Positions 10,357-20,880 of a stretch of DNA of 31,934 nt are shown here, piece after piece; the stretch's first letter is position 1; the number at the start of each line of letters is the position of its first letter. A model generated the notes under the pieces. That model made no database searches. It was not told where the DNA came from and worked only from the letters and a program-made list of their open reading frames with translations. Both the position numbers and the translations under genes were made by a program. The DNA is from Hypsibius dujardini (Eukaryota; Tardigrada; Eutardigrada; Parachela; Hypsibiidae): NCBI GenBank assembly GCA_001579985.1, contig LRSR01001935.1, positions 1-31,934 of the forward strand, given 5' to 3'.

Positions 10357-13300
10357 TCTGGCCAACTACACCTTCTCGGATGAAGAAGGAGGCGACAACT
10401 TTGACGTCATCAACAACGCCATGACATGGGCCGCCGACGAGAAGAATGGCGACGACGTACAACCCGGCCAGCCGGCCACCGGCGGCGGGAGTCCCGGCAG
10501 ACGACCGGCGAAGAAGCCCAAAGTCGGCAAAGGGGACGCACCCTCGACTTCGTTCTCGTCGAAAGCATCCGCAGCTTCCTACTCGGAGATTAACGTGCGC
10601 AGTTTCAGTCGGCCGCGAGTTGGACTCCCAGATTCAGGACTATACAGTGTGGTGTTGCAGCAGGCGGTACGCGCGGCCATGAGAGAAATTGTCCACGAGG
10701 TAGCGGTGATTATTGAGGTGTGTTTTTGCGGTGACGTCGGGTGCTTGATTGATGAGTTTACTGTGCGTGTGGGATTTGCTTTGACTGCTGTTGATTGATT
10801 GGTTGATTTGAAGGATGACGGTAGTTTCGCAGGCTCTGATCGCTGCATCGATTGAAAGGTTTTTGTCACCTCTTCCGCGTGAAGCTCCCCAGTCTAGCAT
10901 TAATTGCTTTTGGTGAGGGAACTGGTGAGGAAGTTATCTTCGCTTTAGAAAATGGGTTCGTTGCTTGATTTGTGTCGTGAGACATTGCTTGATTGATGAG
11001 TTTGCTGTGTGTATGAGCTTTGATTTGACTGATGTTGATTGTTGATTGATGTGATTGATTAAAGATCACCTATTTCCGCGGGAAGTTCACCCGTCAAGGC
11101 ATTGATTTCGTTTGGTGAGAATTACTAACGGAGATTATATTTGATTTGTTTCCAAAATGGAGTTCTTGTTGGGTTTGTGTGGTGGTGCTGTGTTTGATTG
11201 CTTGATGAGCTGAACATTATTGCGCGCGAGCACTCTTGTGCATATTTACTGCTTGATTGATGGCTTTAAGGGATATGTAAAATAAATAGATAAATTCTGG
11301 TATAGATAGACATATCGATAAAAAAACAAATACAGTAATAAATATTAAATACAGATCGATATTAAAATAAAAATGGTGATTTTATTTGAAACTTAAAGCC
11401 GGTTTTCCCTGTATTTTCTGCCATCGCCAACATTTGGTGATCTATTGTCCACTTGTATCTCTATTGCAATAGGTTCCAGCATCAACGACTCAATTACTGC
11501 TGAACCATCTCAAGTGGGACAAAGACCGGACCATCGAACGGTACTACGAGGACAGCGAACGGCTCTACAAGGACGCCCATGTGGTCGATCCTTCCGCCGA
11601 CGTGCCTGTGCTTCCCGTAGCCGTAAGTAACACCTGAAAATGGTTACTGCATTTGTAAAATTAAAATCTTCTTTCAAAATTAGTTCTCTTTACAACACCC
11701 GTGAAATAAATGTTCAAATATAATTATAATATAAAATAATAATTAAAATAAAACAAAGTAGCAACATAAATAATAAATATATGATATATTATATATATAC
11801 ATAGAATTATAAATACTTTCCAAGCGAATTTCTCAATAGGCTCATTCATTTCAGGAATCTTGTGATATCTGCTATAACGACATTGACCATGGCACCTCTA
11901 AAGGCGCCGGCTGCGGCCACACCTTCTGCCTGCCCTGCTGGGAGGAATACCTTACCGCCAAGATCACTAAAGAGAATGTCTGCAGCAAGATCGGCTGCCC
12001 CGCTCACAAGTGTCCCACCCTGCTGGACAGTGATTTCATCTTGGAGCTGTTGGTGATCTCGCCGGCCGTCCAGGAGAAGTACCAGACGGGACTGGTCAAC
12101 GACTTTGTCCAGGTGACGAAGAATCTGCGCTGGTGCCCTGGCAAGGACTGCGAAGGGGTGGTGCGTCTTACGACCGCGTCTTCTGACTGGATCTGCATTT
12201 CGTGTCCGCATTGTCGCGAGACATCATGCTTCCTGTGTGGAGAGCCATGGCATGAGCCTGTCCTCTGTCAGCTGCTGAAGAGGTGGCTGAAGAAGAAGCA
12301 GGATGACAGTGAGACCGGCAACTGGATCGCCACCAATACGAAGGACTGCCCAAAGTGCGGTGTGGCCATTGAGAAGAATGGGGGCTGCAATCAGATGCGT
12401 AAGCATTTATGGAATTGGGCTCTCTGTCTGTGTATCTGTCTCTCTGTCTGCCCGCCTGTCTGTCTCTCTGTCTGCCCGCCTGTCTGTCTCTCTGTCTGCG
12501 GCTCTGATTATTTGTTTGTCTATCTGTCTGCCGCTCTCTATTTGTCTGTCTGTCTTTCAATCTGCTGGTCTACGTCTGTCTGCTCATCTGCCTGCCTATC
12601 TTTCTGTTCATATGTCTGTCTTTTTGCCCGCCGTCAGTCTAACTCTGATATGTAGAGTGTTTCTCCGCCCAATTGTACCATATCACCACGCGATCGTGTA
12701 TGTCTAGGTGCACATTGTTTGGGTCTGTTTTATCATCGACCGAGTTAAGTGAAAATCGTTTTTGTTAATCCTTCTCCATTCCGTATAGATTGCACAGAGA
12801 AGGGCTGTCTTGTGGCGTTCTGCTGGATTTGCATGAAGGTTGGCAGTGCCTACCAGCCTCACGGGTGCAACAAATACGAAGAGAAGGCCGACACCAACAG
12901 TCGCAGGGCGGTGCTGGAACGGTACCTGTTTTACGACACCCGCTACAACGTTCACGAGCAGAGTTTGAAGTTGGAGACAAAGGTTTGTGCCCGTTAACTT
13001 TGTCATTTGCATGTATGCATTGTTTACTATCTCGTTTCAGCATCTGCATATGCCTGCCTGTTTCTTTTGTATGTCTGTCTCTTTTCCCATGAGTCTGACT
13101 GTCTCTGACTTCCTTGCTGTCATCGCTTATCCGTATATTTGCCTGTGTCTGTCTGTCTGTCTGTCTGTCTGACAGACTTTCTGTGTCCGCGCGCTTGTTT
13201 CCCTTCTCGTCTATTTGTTTTTCTATCTGTCTGTCGGTCTGTCTGTCTGTCTGTCTGTCTCTCTTGATTGCTTTGCTCGCTCTTGTCTGTGTGCCTGTCT

Positions 13301-13949
13301 GCCTTCTTCCCGTGTGTCCGTCTGCCTGCCTGTCGGTCGGATTTTCTGTCGGTCGATTGTATTATTTCTGATTATTTCTTTACTCATCTTTAGCTGTCTG
13401 TATCGTGTTAGTCTCTTCATTTGTCTATGCATCTCTGTCTGAGTGTCTTTATGTTTTTCCCTTTCTGCGCATCTGTGCTTTTGTCATATTGTTTGTATTT
13501 GTCTTTTTTCTTCGTCTTATCTGTCGTGGTTTTCAACAAAGGATTCAATCTCCCATACCTTTCAGCTCATCGGATCTGTCGAGTCACGGATGGAGGAGAT
13601 GGTGACGCACGGCAAGACCTGGGTAGAGGTGCAGTTCCTCCGGAAGGCCGTGGAGAGCCTGAACCGCTGCCGACGTACACTCATGTACACCTACGCGTTC
13701 GCCTTCCACCTGCAGCGCAACGCCCAGCAGGAACTGTTCGAGCAGAATCAGGCCGATCTGGAGCAGGCCACGGAGAAGCTGTCCGGCTTTCTCGAACGGC
13801 AGATTGACGACTCCGCCTCGGTGCTGGACGTGGATGAGATGCGGCGCAACATCCTTGACAGTATGACGTACTGCGAGAGACGCCGGGAAATCCTATCGCA
13901 GCATGTGTATGAGGGCTACGAGGCGGAATCGTGGGATTTCAACGTTTAA
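10340..13949 (+). CDS. ARIH1: E3 ubiquitin-protein ligase Ariadne-1 (ARIH1-like RBR ligase), complete
   Basis: Ariadne-1 is an RBR ligase that takes ubiquitin from an E2 onto its own Cys before transfer, and works with neddylated cullin-RING ligases. Exons: 10340-10717, 11473-11622, 11855-12398, 12789-12982, 13566-13949; 549 residues, close to human (557) and fly (503). After an acidic, Gly/Pro-rich N-terminus come the UBA-like region (LLLNHLKWDKDRTIERYY, about 133-150), RING1 (CDICYNDI, CGHTFCLPCWEEY), IBR (LRWCPGKDC, FLCGEPWH), Rcat (CPKCGVAIEKNGGCNQM, then FCWICMKVG) and the C-terminal Ariadne domain (WVEVQFLRKAVESL, LMYTYAFAF, HVYEGYEAE). The zinc-ligand Cys/His pattern looks complete. 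The catalytic Cys is residue 354. The residue two positions later, His in the family, is Gln356. The start is the first ATG in frame after upstream stops. No canonical polyadenylation signal lies close to the stop. Confidence 0.95.
10742..11200 (+). repeat. Diverged ~200-240 bp tandem duplication in ARIH1 intron 1
   Basis: Two diverged units start at about 10742 and 10985 with GCTTGATTGATGAGTTT. Both continue with TTTGACTG, GATTGATT, a TTCCGCG(T/G)GAAG block and TTTGGTGAG. A third, partial start (GATTGCTTGATGAGCTG) follows near 11198. Confidence 0.6.
12418..12625 (+). repeat. CTGT array, ARIH1 intron 3
   Basis: CTGTCTGTCTCTCTGTCTGCCCGC-type units begin about 20 bp after the donor at 12399, with a short higher-order direct repeat at 12440-12500. 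Confidence 0.8.
13050..13480 (+). repeat. CTGT array, ARIH1 intron 4
   Basis: Two denser CTGT blocks (about 13145-13175 and 13225-13262) sit in a longer degenerate pyrimidine-rich tract ending before the acceptor at 13565. Confidence 0.8.
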
Positions 13950-14601
13950 TCTCCATTCATCGCAGACAGGAAGAGTTGATGGTGTCTTTGCTCCGTACCT
14001 GTGGTTTACTATTACCCACTTCCATTTGCTGTTTCGTTTCTCCTGCGTGCAAGTCCGAGAGATTTCAGACGCCGTCCCGTCAATCTCCGTTATAATCAAG
14101 CATTCCCGCAACAACAGAGTGTCTTTGATGGCTGTTTAGGAAGGAAGTCTTCCTCCAGATCGTTCCTTTCAGTCCTTTCCAAATATGCCACAGACACACG
14201 CACACAAACAGACAGAGAGATACAGTGTAGACTGAAAACATGTAGGGAAAAGTGGTTTTCCAGTCTTGAAGGTAGTTGCACACACCACACAACTCTACGT
14301 TCAAGGTATGTAGAGTGTTAGGTTGAAGATTTTTCGTGACTGGAGAAGCTAATTCAATTAAGATGAATATCCTGTGATGAAATTTTGCACAATGTTATTA
14401 CAAAATAGATTTTCGGCGTGCTTGGCTACTTACTAAAGTGCACATCGAACCTGCATCTCAGTATAAGTAACAAAGGAACAAAAGGCGACAACGGAACACG
14501 CTCATGCGAACCGTCGAGCAAATCCTGCGCTGGCACAACGCCCGTGTGCCATATCAATTCATTAAATCGGGGAACGAGCTCAAGAGAAGGCGTGGTGTTG
14601 G
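13950..14601. other. Shared 3' region of convergent ARIH1 (+) and LITAF A (-)
   Basis: The stop codons of the two convergent genes are about 650 bp apart, so both 3' untranslated regions lie here. I see no canonical AATAAA on either strand; a forward-strand ATTAAA near 14563 is the best candidate. Confidence 0.5.
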
Positions 14602-17362
14602 TTACAAACGCTGATAGGTTCCGAGGTACTGGTGACACTGAGGACACGTGTGGATGGCATCCTGAAATTCCTTCATACTGTACAAACAAAAAGCGACACC
14701 CGATTAGTTGACAGTTTGAAGTTATCCGGGTTCACCTCACATTTGAGAGGTAAGCACGCATGCTGGCAAGCTTGCATTTACAGAGACAGAAAGAGACGAA
14801 TAAAGTGGTAGTCAGGTAGACAGACAGATAAGACTGCCTGACTGGCAGAAAAATAAGCAAACAAACAAACAGACTGACAGTCAAACAGACAAAGAGACAT
14901 ACAGACAAACAAACAGACAAACAGACATACATGAAGGTAGACGAACAGAGAGACAAGTACTAGTACAAAGACACGCATATGGACAAGTCAACAGAGAGAT
15001 ACCCAGATACACACAGAATTCCTTCCCGCACACGTAAAGATGGTGAAACAGGTGCACAGTTTACATAGATGGAAATATCATTCCGCGCTCAAATCTCACC
15101 ACAACGGAATTAAGCAGCAACCCATCCAGCAACCTATACATATTTAGGAAATTAACTTCAACACAGTAAGTGAAATACGACGTGCCGACAAAACAACCTA
15201 GACGATTCTTACCAATCAATAAGCAAGCTCCAACTCCCAACCAAGCGCAACAACCCGGCTCATAGCGCACCTGCGTGACCATCTGCTGACGACAGGATGG
15301 ACACCTATGCGACAACAAACTCTTGAGACTGCTGACATTGCTGGAATCAAGGGATCGCTTGACTTACAGGGAAGTTAGCACACAATACGAGGTGGAAGTA
15401 GTGGACGGGATCACCCAGTTGCTCAGGCTTGAAGTGATTGGGAAAACGGTGTGTAATTCAACTTCACACGGTCGTATCTTACCTAATTCGTAATCTATTT
15501 CAAACAGCGCGACTGAAACATTTGTCTAGAATTTAGTCAAGAATTTTATGAAGTAAAGGAAGATCTAGTTGCCTGAGTGGCAACTAAGTTTGAGGGCAAA
15601 AAATAAAGTGCTTTATTAAATGGAATCTGTCGCGTGATTGGAGTCTCCAATTGGAGGGTTGTCTTTATTTCGCCTGGAATCCACACTGGAAACTATAGAT
15701 CTCCACGTGTATTCGTCATTCAATTCCATTGCATATTTGTGTAATTTGGGTAATGATAGTGGTATTTGCGCAATTGACCATTGTGCTGTTTTTTCCGTTC
15801 TTTTTCGTGTTCGTTATTTTGTGTTCCCGTACCCCGAATCGACAATTCCCTGTGGATCGAACGTACAGTTTCCCGTCAACGTTCTACGGTTCTATACCCG
15901 AAATCGTCGGAATACGGAGTAAGTGCGCCTTGGATTTTCCGAGGCTGGATGTGGAACCGGTGACACTGCCTGAGAGTGGTGAATAAATGAGTCACCACCA
16001 ATCAAACAATCGACTAAGCGGTCACTGCGAAATTTCATTCCAAAACGCTTCTTCTGGAAAATGTAAAGCAGAAATAACGTAAATGACACAATCAAACAAT
16101 GAAGTAAGTGCTTTACAGGCGAATCAGCTAATCAACAATCAATCAATCAATCAAGGGACTGAGTATATAATCAAGCATCTCGAAATCAGTCACAGCACAA
16201 GGTGAACACGCAATCAATCAATCAACGCTTAGTCGTACGTAATCACTGGGGAATGTCTGTCCTCCCTGGATCGTTGCCGTTCAGGCGCCCTGACTCCTTC
16301 ACCAGGTTGTACCATTGCAGAAAAAGTTCATCCTTCCGTTTGAGAGATTCGGCGCCAAGAATTGAGATGAACTCGCGAGTAGATTGAAGGCGAAAAAATG
16401 GCGACATAAACTGCAGAGAATTTTGACGCAAACGAACATTCGAATTTTTGTTTCCAGCAGTATGAGTACACTGACTACACGCCACTGGAAATAGACAGAA
16501 AAGTGGAACTGGGACTGATTGCTTCCAATGGAAGCGTCGAGGCTCCAATTGGAACAGTAGCTGTGTCTTCCAACGCCAACAAGACAGCTGTTTCCATTTC
16601 AAAAAGTAGCCGTTTTGTAATTTTAAAAACTCGCGCATTACTTTGTCTAGCCACGCCTACGTAGGCTCTAAAAATTACTCGATTTTTTCTCTTCATGTTT
16701 TGTCAATTGGGTATAGCACTCACAGCACCCTTTGCGTAAGAAAACGAGTTCATCTCACAACTCCATTAATATGCACCGTAGAACCACATGTTAAATCGGC
16801 GAGAAAGCCCGTCCACTAAATTGATCACGTGCGAAAATTTGATCACGTGGTAACTTCCCTGTAAGTCAAGCGATCCCTTGCTGGAATACAAGACACACAA
16901 AACGGCCATGAAGGAACTCTCATACGTACTGCATGACAGTGGGCGCCGGTGAGTACATCATTCCGCCCGCTCCATGTGCGATCATCACCGGTGCTTGCAG
17001 GGTCACGATCGGCTGCTGGACATACTGCACCTGCTGGACATGCTGATGTTGCGGCTGCTGCTGGTACTGCGGCTGGTTGCTGTACGGTGGCGGGGGACCG
17101 ACTAAAAATGTCAACGAAAGTATAATTTCGATGAAAAAGTCTGCCTGTGTGCCTGTGTGTCTGTCTGCCTGTCTGAGAATCTGTCTGTCTGTCTGACAGT
17201 CTGTCTGTCTGACAGTCTGTCTGTCTGTCTTTCTTTTTTCGTTCTGTCAGTTGGTCTGTCAGTTGGTCGGTCTGTCTGTCTGTCTGGTCACCTGTCTGTC
17301 TATCTGTCAACCATACCCTGTTCTCCAGGTGCAGGCGATCCAGGTTGGTCTTTCCCGTCCAT
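14602..17362 (-). CDS. LITAF-domain protein A (LITAF/CDIP1-like endosomal membrane protein)
   Basis: LITAF-family proteins are small monotopic membrane proteins of late endosomes and lysosomes. Coding exons, in transcript order: 17362-17317, 17101-16930, 15304-15213, 15133-15100, 14677-14602; 139 residues. All joins keep phase, with unusual conserved donors such as CA|GTACGT at 16929. The Pro/Gln-rich N-terminus carries PPPPY (residues 18-22), a PPxY motif that binds WW-domain ligases of the Nedd4 type. The LITAF domain runs from residue 73: CPSC (74-77), the hydrophobic membrane-inserting stretch (LGVGACLLIGCWMGCCLIPL) and the second zinc knuckle HTCPQC (124-129), ending GTYQRL. An acceptor at 17391-17393, 29 nt before the ATG, shows that the leader is spliced to an upstream exon or a trans-spliced leader. 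Intron 2 holds a transposon. Confidence 0.92.
14762..14960 (-). repeat. Tetranucleotide array in LITAF A intron 4
   Basis: GACA/AAACAAAC-type units on the plus strand, CTGT in the sense of LITAF A, lying between its 34-nt exon and last exon. Confidence 0.75.
15348..16880. mobile_element. 1533-bp non-autonomous DNA transposon with 30-bp perfect terminal inverted repeats, inside LITAF A intron 2
   Basis: The left terminus (15348-15377) begins CAAGGGATCGCTTGAC. The right terminus (16851-16880) is its perfect reverse complement over all 30 bp. Flanking CTGGAAT is duplicated (15341-15347 and 16881-16887), a 7-bp target duplication. The CA...TG ends fit hAT-type elements, but a 7-bp duplication is shorter than the usual 8. 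TTGATCACGTG repeats occur near the right end. No transposase is recognised; a 131-codon minus frame at 16243-16638 resembles nothing I know. Removing the element leaves an intron of only about 85 bp. Confidence 0.88.
17140..17310 (+). repeat. CTGT array in LITAF A intron 1
   Basis: CTGT on the plus strand, hence GACA in the sense of LITAF A. It lies between coding exons 1 and 2. Confidence 0.85.
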
Positions 17363-17393
17363 ACCAGAGGGATATCTGATGCTTCGGTAGTCT

Positions 17394-17765
17394 ATAGAAA
17401 AAATGAGAAATAACGTTGCAATGTGTTGAAAGCAACGTATTGAAAGCGAAGCAAGTCCACACGCGTTCAAAATTTTACAGGGTATTGCAACGAAAACCGG
17501 GTCAGCGCGGCGGGGAATCGCACGGTAAAAATACTACAAAGCGGGGATGGACCTGCTCCCAGAATCACGTCTTCTTTGCTTGGCTACGTACGCAGTCAGT
17601 TCAGTCAGATTATATATCGATAAATAGCTCTCGTTGGAAAATTAATCAACCTTATATCAGAAAACTGAAATAGTAGTAATACTAATAATAAGAATGGAAC
17701 AATAACAATGAAATTTTGCAAAACAACATGAACCAAAAATCTGTTGTTGTGTGACCTAAAGTAAA
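17394..17765. other. Spacer upstream of LITAF A, no gene recognised
   Basis: Should hold the LITAF A leader and promoter on the minus strand. No TATA box or upstream exon could be fixed. Confidence 0.3.
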
Positions 17766-17991
17766 CGACAGGAAAAAGTGGAATGGAGGGTCCGAGCGAT
17801 GAGCAAAAGGGGCGGGGCAGGGGTTAGTTGATCGCAATCAACTAATCAACTACTGATTTTAAAACAATTTAAAGTGGCTGCAAAACAAGCGGTGCAGCTT
17901 TCCTAGTTGATTTACTGATTGTGTTTATCTAATCCCTTACCCCGCCCCTTTTGCCCATCGCCCGGACCCTCAATTCAACTTTTTCCTGTCG
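17766..17991. mobile_element. 226-bp foldback element with ~62-bp arms
   Basis: The arms 17766-17827 and about 17929-17991 are inverted copies with roughly seven differences, sharing CGACAGGAAAAAGT, GAGGGTCC and GCAAAAGGGGCGGGG. The AT-rich centre carries AGTTGAT/ATCAACT hairpins. No target duplication or ORF is seen. Confidence 0.75.
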
Positions 17992-18201
17992 CACACTGTA
18001 AACTCCTTTGATCACGCTATCGATACAGGATTAGTAAAGAGGAGAAAGGGCAAGGCGACTTACAAGTGATGGGACAAAATTAGTTTCCCGGCGGGAAATT
18101 TGTAGTAAAAAATCTAATGACGGCCACAAATTTGTGGAGATAATTTTTTGCTTTCCGATGCCGATCAAACTCGAAAAGTGTTACTACCCTGTACAGTAGT
18201 A

Positions 18202-18759
18202 CGAGGTAAAACTTTTACTTCGGCGAAGTGAGGAAAGCAAGGAGCGCACGTGTTCGGCAAATGGTAACGAAGAATACTTAGGACTCAGTTGATTGCTCTA
18301 TTCGAGCAGCCGAAATAGTCACTAACATTTTCAATTAAGTTTGCAAATTCTTAACGAAAATGTTTCTTTCATTTATTCCAGCATTTACAAAACTAAATTA
18401 TCTTTCGATTGGCACCATGTAGGCTCTTATAAACAAAAAATAAGAAAAGTTATGGCTATTTGAGTGGAAGAGAAAGTATTTCATCATTGACAAAGCTTTG
18501 TTGTGGTTTTCTTACTCGTGCATCGACACGCGAGTGACTCCCCTACCGTCTCGATTCCGACTAACTTACTGCAAAATTTCACCTTGATTTTTCCAAACAA
18601 TCGTCGGCACTGAATAACGGGATTCTTGCCTTTCTTTGTATGCCATCTAGTTCGTAAAATTTTCTTTGACGTTGTCAAAGCTTGAGATTGTGTGCTAGAT
18701 TGCAGCTTTTGGCGTAGCAGGAAACGGAGAAAGTTTGCCGAATTAAAAGTTTTACCTCG
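18202..18759. mobile_element. Inverted-repeat-bounded segment (~558 bp)
   Basis: CGAGGTAAAACTTTTACTTC (18202 on) recurs inverted at 18734-18759, 24 of 26 bp matching over the full arm. A 92-codon minus frame (18484-18762) starts in the right arm but is unrecognised. No target duplication is visible, so the mobile origin is an inference. Confidence 0.45.
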
Positions 18760-19379
18760 CATTATAGTTAAATAGTGTCCACGATTATATCAGTTCGATT
18801 CAGTTCCAGTAGTTGCGTAAGGACCCCAATAACTGTAGGCTTGAGCAAGCCTCAATAAAAGCAGCTCGTTGATTGATTGATTGGTTTTTGGTCAGGTCGT
18901 TTTTCTTAGCGTAAGCGCAGCACCTACGAACCTATCCTACGAACCTACGAGTGGGACAATAACAGTAGGACCTACGCCTATAGAAAAAGGCGGGAGTATT
19001 CGTTCCATTGGGTGGGTACGTAGTTTCACTCAACATCCTAGGACCGTTGTAATGGATATAGGAAAAGCAAACATTATTATACATAACATTTTACAAATTA
19101 GATTAGGTTACAACTAGCCAGTTGATTGGTCAGTTAAGGAAAGAAAACTGCTTCCAGCGCAAAAGACTTTTCGGCAATATAAATCCAGTGCTTGATTGAT
19201 TGATTATTGGACTAATTGGCTTGAATTATTGGATTGGTAAACTAAATGTCATGTCACTATGGAATGGATTCGGACACATCCAGATAAAACTGGGTTTCTG
19301 TGTGCTTTACTTGCAACCGTTAATCAAGGTCAAAGTAGTGCAAAACATATCAGATGTGCAAAGAGGTCTGTGAAAAATC
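18760..19379. other. Spacer downstream of LITAF B, no gene recognised
   Basis: Two short TTGA-repeat tracts (about 18870-18888 and 19190-19206). It should contain the LITAF B 3' untranslated region; no minus-strand AATAAA is close to the stop. Confidence 0.35.
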
Positions 19380-19926
19380 TCATAAACGCTTATGTGTTCC
19401 AATGTATTTCTTGCATTCGGGGCACGAATGGACCGTATCTTGGAGGTCTTTCATGCTGCGAACAAAAAGAGAATGCTTCAATATCGGATAAGATACAGTC
19501 AGTGTTTTACCCGAGATGGTACTGTAATTCGACTTGCAAAGTGTGGGTAGAACTTACTACAAAGGAAGTAAGCAGCAACCCAACACGCATCCTAGCATTA
19601 AAATAGTTTATTACAGTTCACAGTACAATCGACCGGCAAATGGCTGATGATGATGAACTTACCGCAAAGAATACAACCAACCACACTTAAATATGTGCAG
19701 CTTCCATTTTGATAGGAGGTCTGCGTCATAACTTGTTTTTTACAACTCGGACACCTACAGAATGAATACATCAAATGACTGAATTCCATGGAATCAACTC
19801 TTGTCTGTCAGTCTGTTTGTCTGTTTGTTGTCTGTCTTTTTGTCTGTCTGTCTGTTTGTCTGTTTGTCTGTTTGTCTGCCTGTGTGTGTGGGTGTGTGTC
19901 CATCTGTCTGTCTGTCTGTCTGTTTT

Positions 19927-19975
<49 letters not shown>

Positions 19976-20262
19976 TAACCACGACTTACTGCATTACTGT
20001 CGGTATGTGTGTAGCAACTACCCCAATCGCAGGACCCGGCGGCGGTAGTGAGGATTTACCCGGTTGCTGCGATCCAGCCCCTGCTCCGGGCTGAAGCGTT
20101 TTCGGAGGTGGCACACCTGCAAGACGGTCAATAGTGTCTGAGACGTCGTTCGAATGATCACTTCTCGTAAGAGGGTTCCCTATTCTCTGTTACCTCGTTG
20201 GCAGGAGCATGTGCGGACTTACTTGGTGCGGGGCTGCCCGGCGGACGGGCGGGACTACTCAT
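19380..20262 (-). CDS. LITAF-domain protein B, tandem paralogue of LITAF A
   Basis: Coding exons, in transcript order: 20262-20223, 20116-19990, 19754-19663, 19591-19558, 19455-19380; 122 residues. The three LITAF-domain exons have exactly the lengths and phases of gene A (92, 34 and 76 nt), so the two are tandem duplicates. The Pro-rich N-terminus (GSPAPSVPPPKT) has no PPxY. Domain: TVMQCPSC (CPSC at 57-60), the hydrophobic stretch (LSVVGCILCGCVLGCCLLPL), HSCPEC (107-112) and GTHKRL at the end. Both CxxC zinc knuckles are intact, so the protein should still insert into endosomal or lysosomal membranes. The start is the only ATG in frame before the donor GTAAGT at 20222. Confidence 0.92.
19800..19976 (+). 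repeat. CTGT array in LITAF B intron 2
   Basis: CTGTCTGTTTGTCTGT-type units, purest near 19935-19975, directly beside the donor of exon 2 on the minus strand. Confidence 0.9.
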
Positions 20263-20589
20263 TCTCCTTTGTCGCGGAGGACACAGGCCAAATTATCAGG
20301 GAGTCAGGGTAGCACAGCAGGAAATTCGTACCATAAGAAATACACAATTCGGGGTCTTGATGAGCGTATGACGAGGGGTGTCGGCGAAATGATTTCGCAA
20401 AGAGGATAATATTACACAAGGCCGACAGAGGGAATAGCGCGTCAATCTACTGTGGCTCTTCTTAAATTAGCGTGTATTAAATACCGAGACGTTTAGAAAG
20501 TGTTAATTTTCTGGTTACTGTGGCTTGTTACCACAGCAATTAAAGCGAATGTTCACTAGGAGGCCCGGAGATCGAATCGGACACCGTCA
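20263..20589. other. Upstream region of LITAF B, no gene recognised
   Basis: No coding region supported; expected to include the minus-strand LITAF B promoter or leader. Confidence 0.3.
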
Positions 20590-20880
20590 TAGACATCCCG
20601 TAAACACAGATAGACACAGTCGCAGACACAAACACACAGACAGACACAGACACGGACACAGACACAGACACAGACACAGACACGGACACAGACACAGACA
20701 CAGACACAGACACAGACACAAACACAAACACAGACACAAACACAGACACAGACACGGACACAGACACAAACAAGGACTGTCTTCATATCCAACTACAAAC
20801 ACAGACACGGATACAAACAGCTATAAAGCCACAAGCACAGACAAAGACAAAGGCAGAGACAGGCAGAGACAGGCACAGTG
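20590..20880. repeat. ACAGAC hexanucleotide minisatellite
   Basis: CAGACACAGACACGGACACA units over about 280 bp with scattered variants. It yields artefact frames of alternating Ser-Val, Cys-Val or His-Arg. Confidence 0.9.

Noticed and set aside
12418-12625. CRISPR-like regular repeats
   Set aside because: Short tetranucleotide units without unique spacers, in a eukaryotic intron.
15061-15318. Single 85-codon minus ORF containing CPSC as an independent gene
   Set aside because: It reads through the donor at 15212 into an intron; the correct gene joins 92-nt, 34-nt and 76-nt exons of LITAF A.
16243-16638. 131-codon minus ORF inside the LITAF A intron transposon as a transposase
   Set aside because: No recognisable catalytic or DNA-binding motif, and short for a transposase.
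18085-18100. TTTCCCGGCGGGAAA palindrome as an E2F site
   Set aside because: Single match with no adjacent gene start; cannot be supported alone.
18484-18762. 92-codon minus ORF as a gene
   Set aside because: No family recognised, starts in an inverted repeat, no supporting splice or promoter signals.
19775-20094. Cys-Leu-Ser-Val and Thr-Asp-Arg-Gln repeat proteins (also at 12168-12560, 13114-13432, 14732-14978, 25500-25931)
   Set aside because: Products of CTGT/GACA arrays that lie inside introns of recognised genes.
20525-20808. Ser-Val or His-Arg repeat frames
   Set aside because: Hexanucleotide repeat artefact; all frames of the repeat are open.
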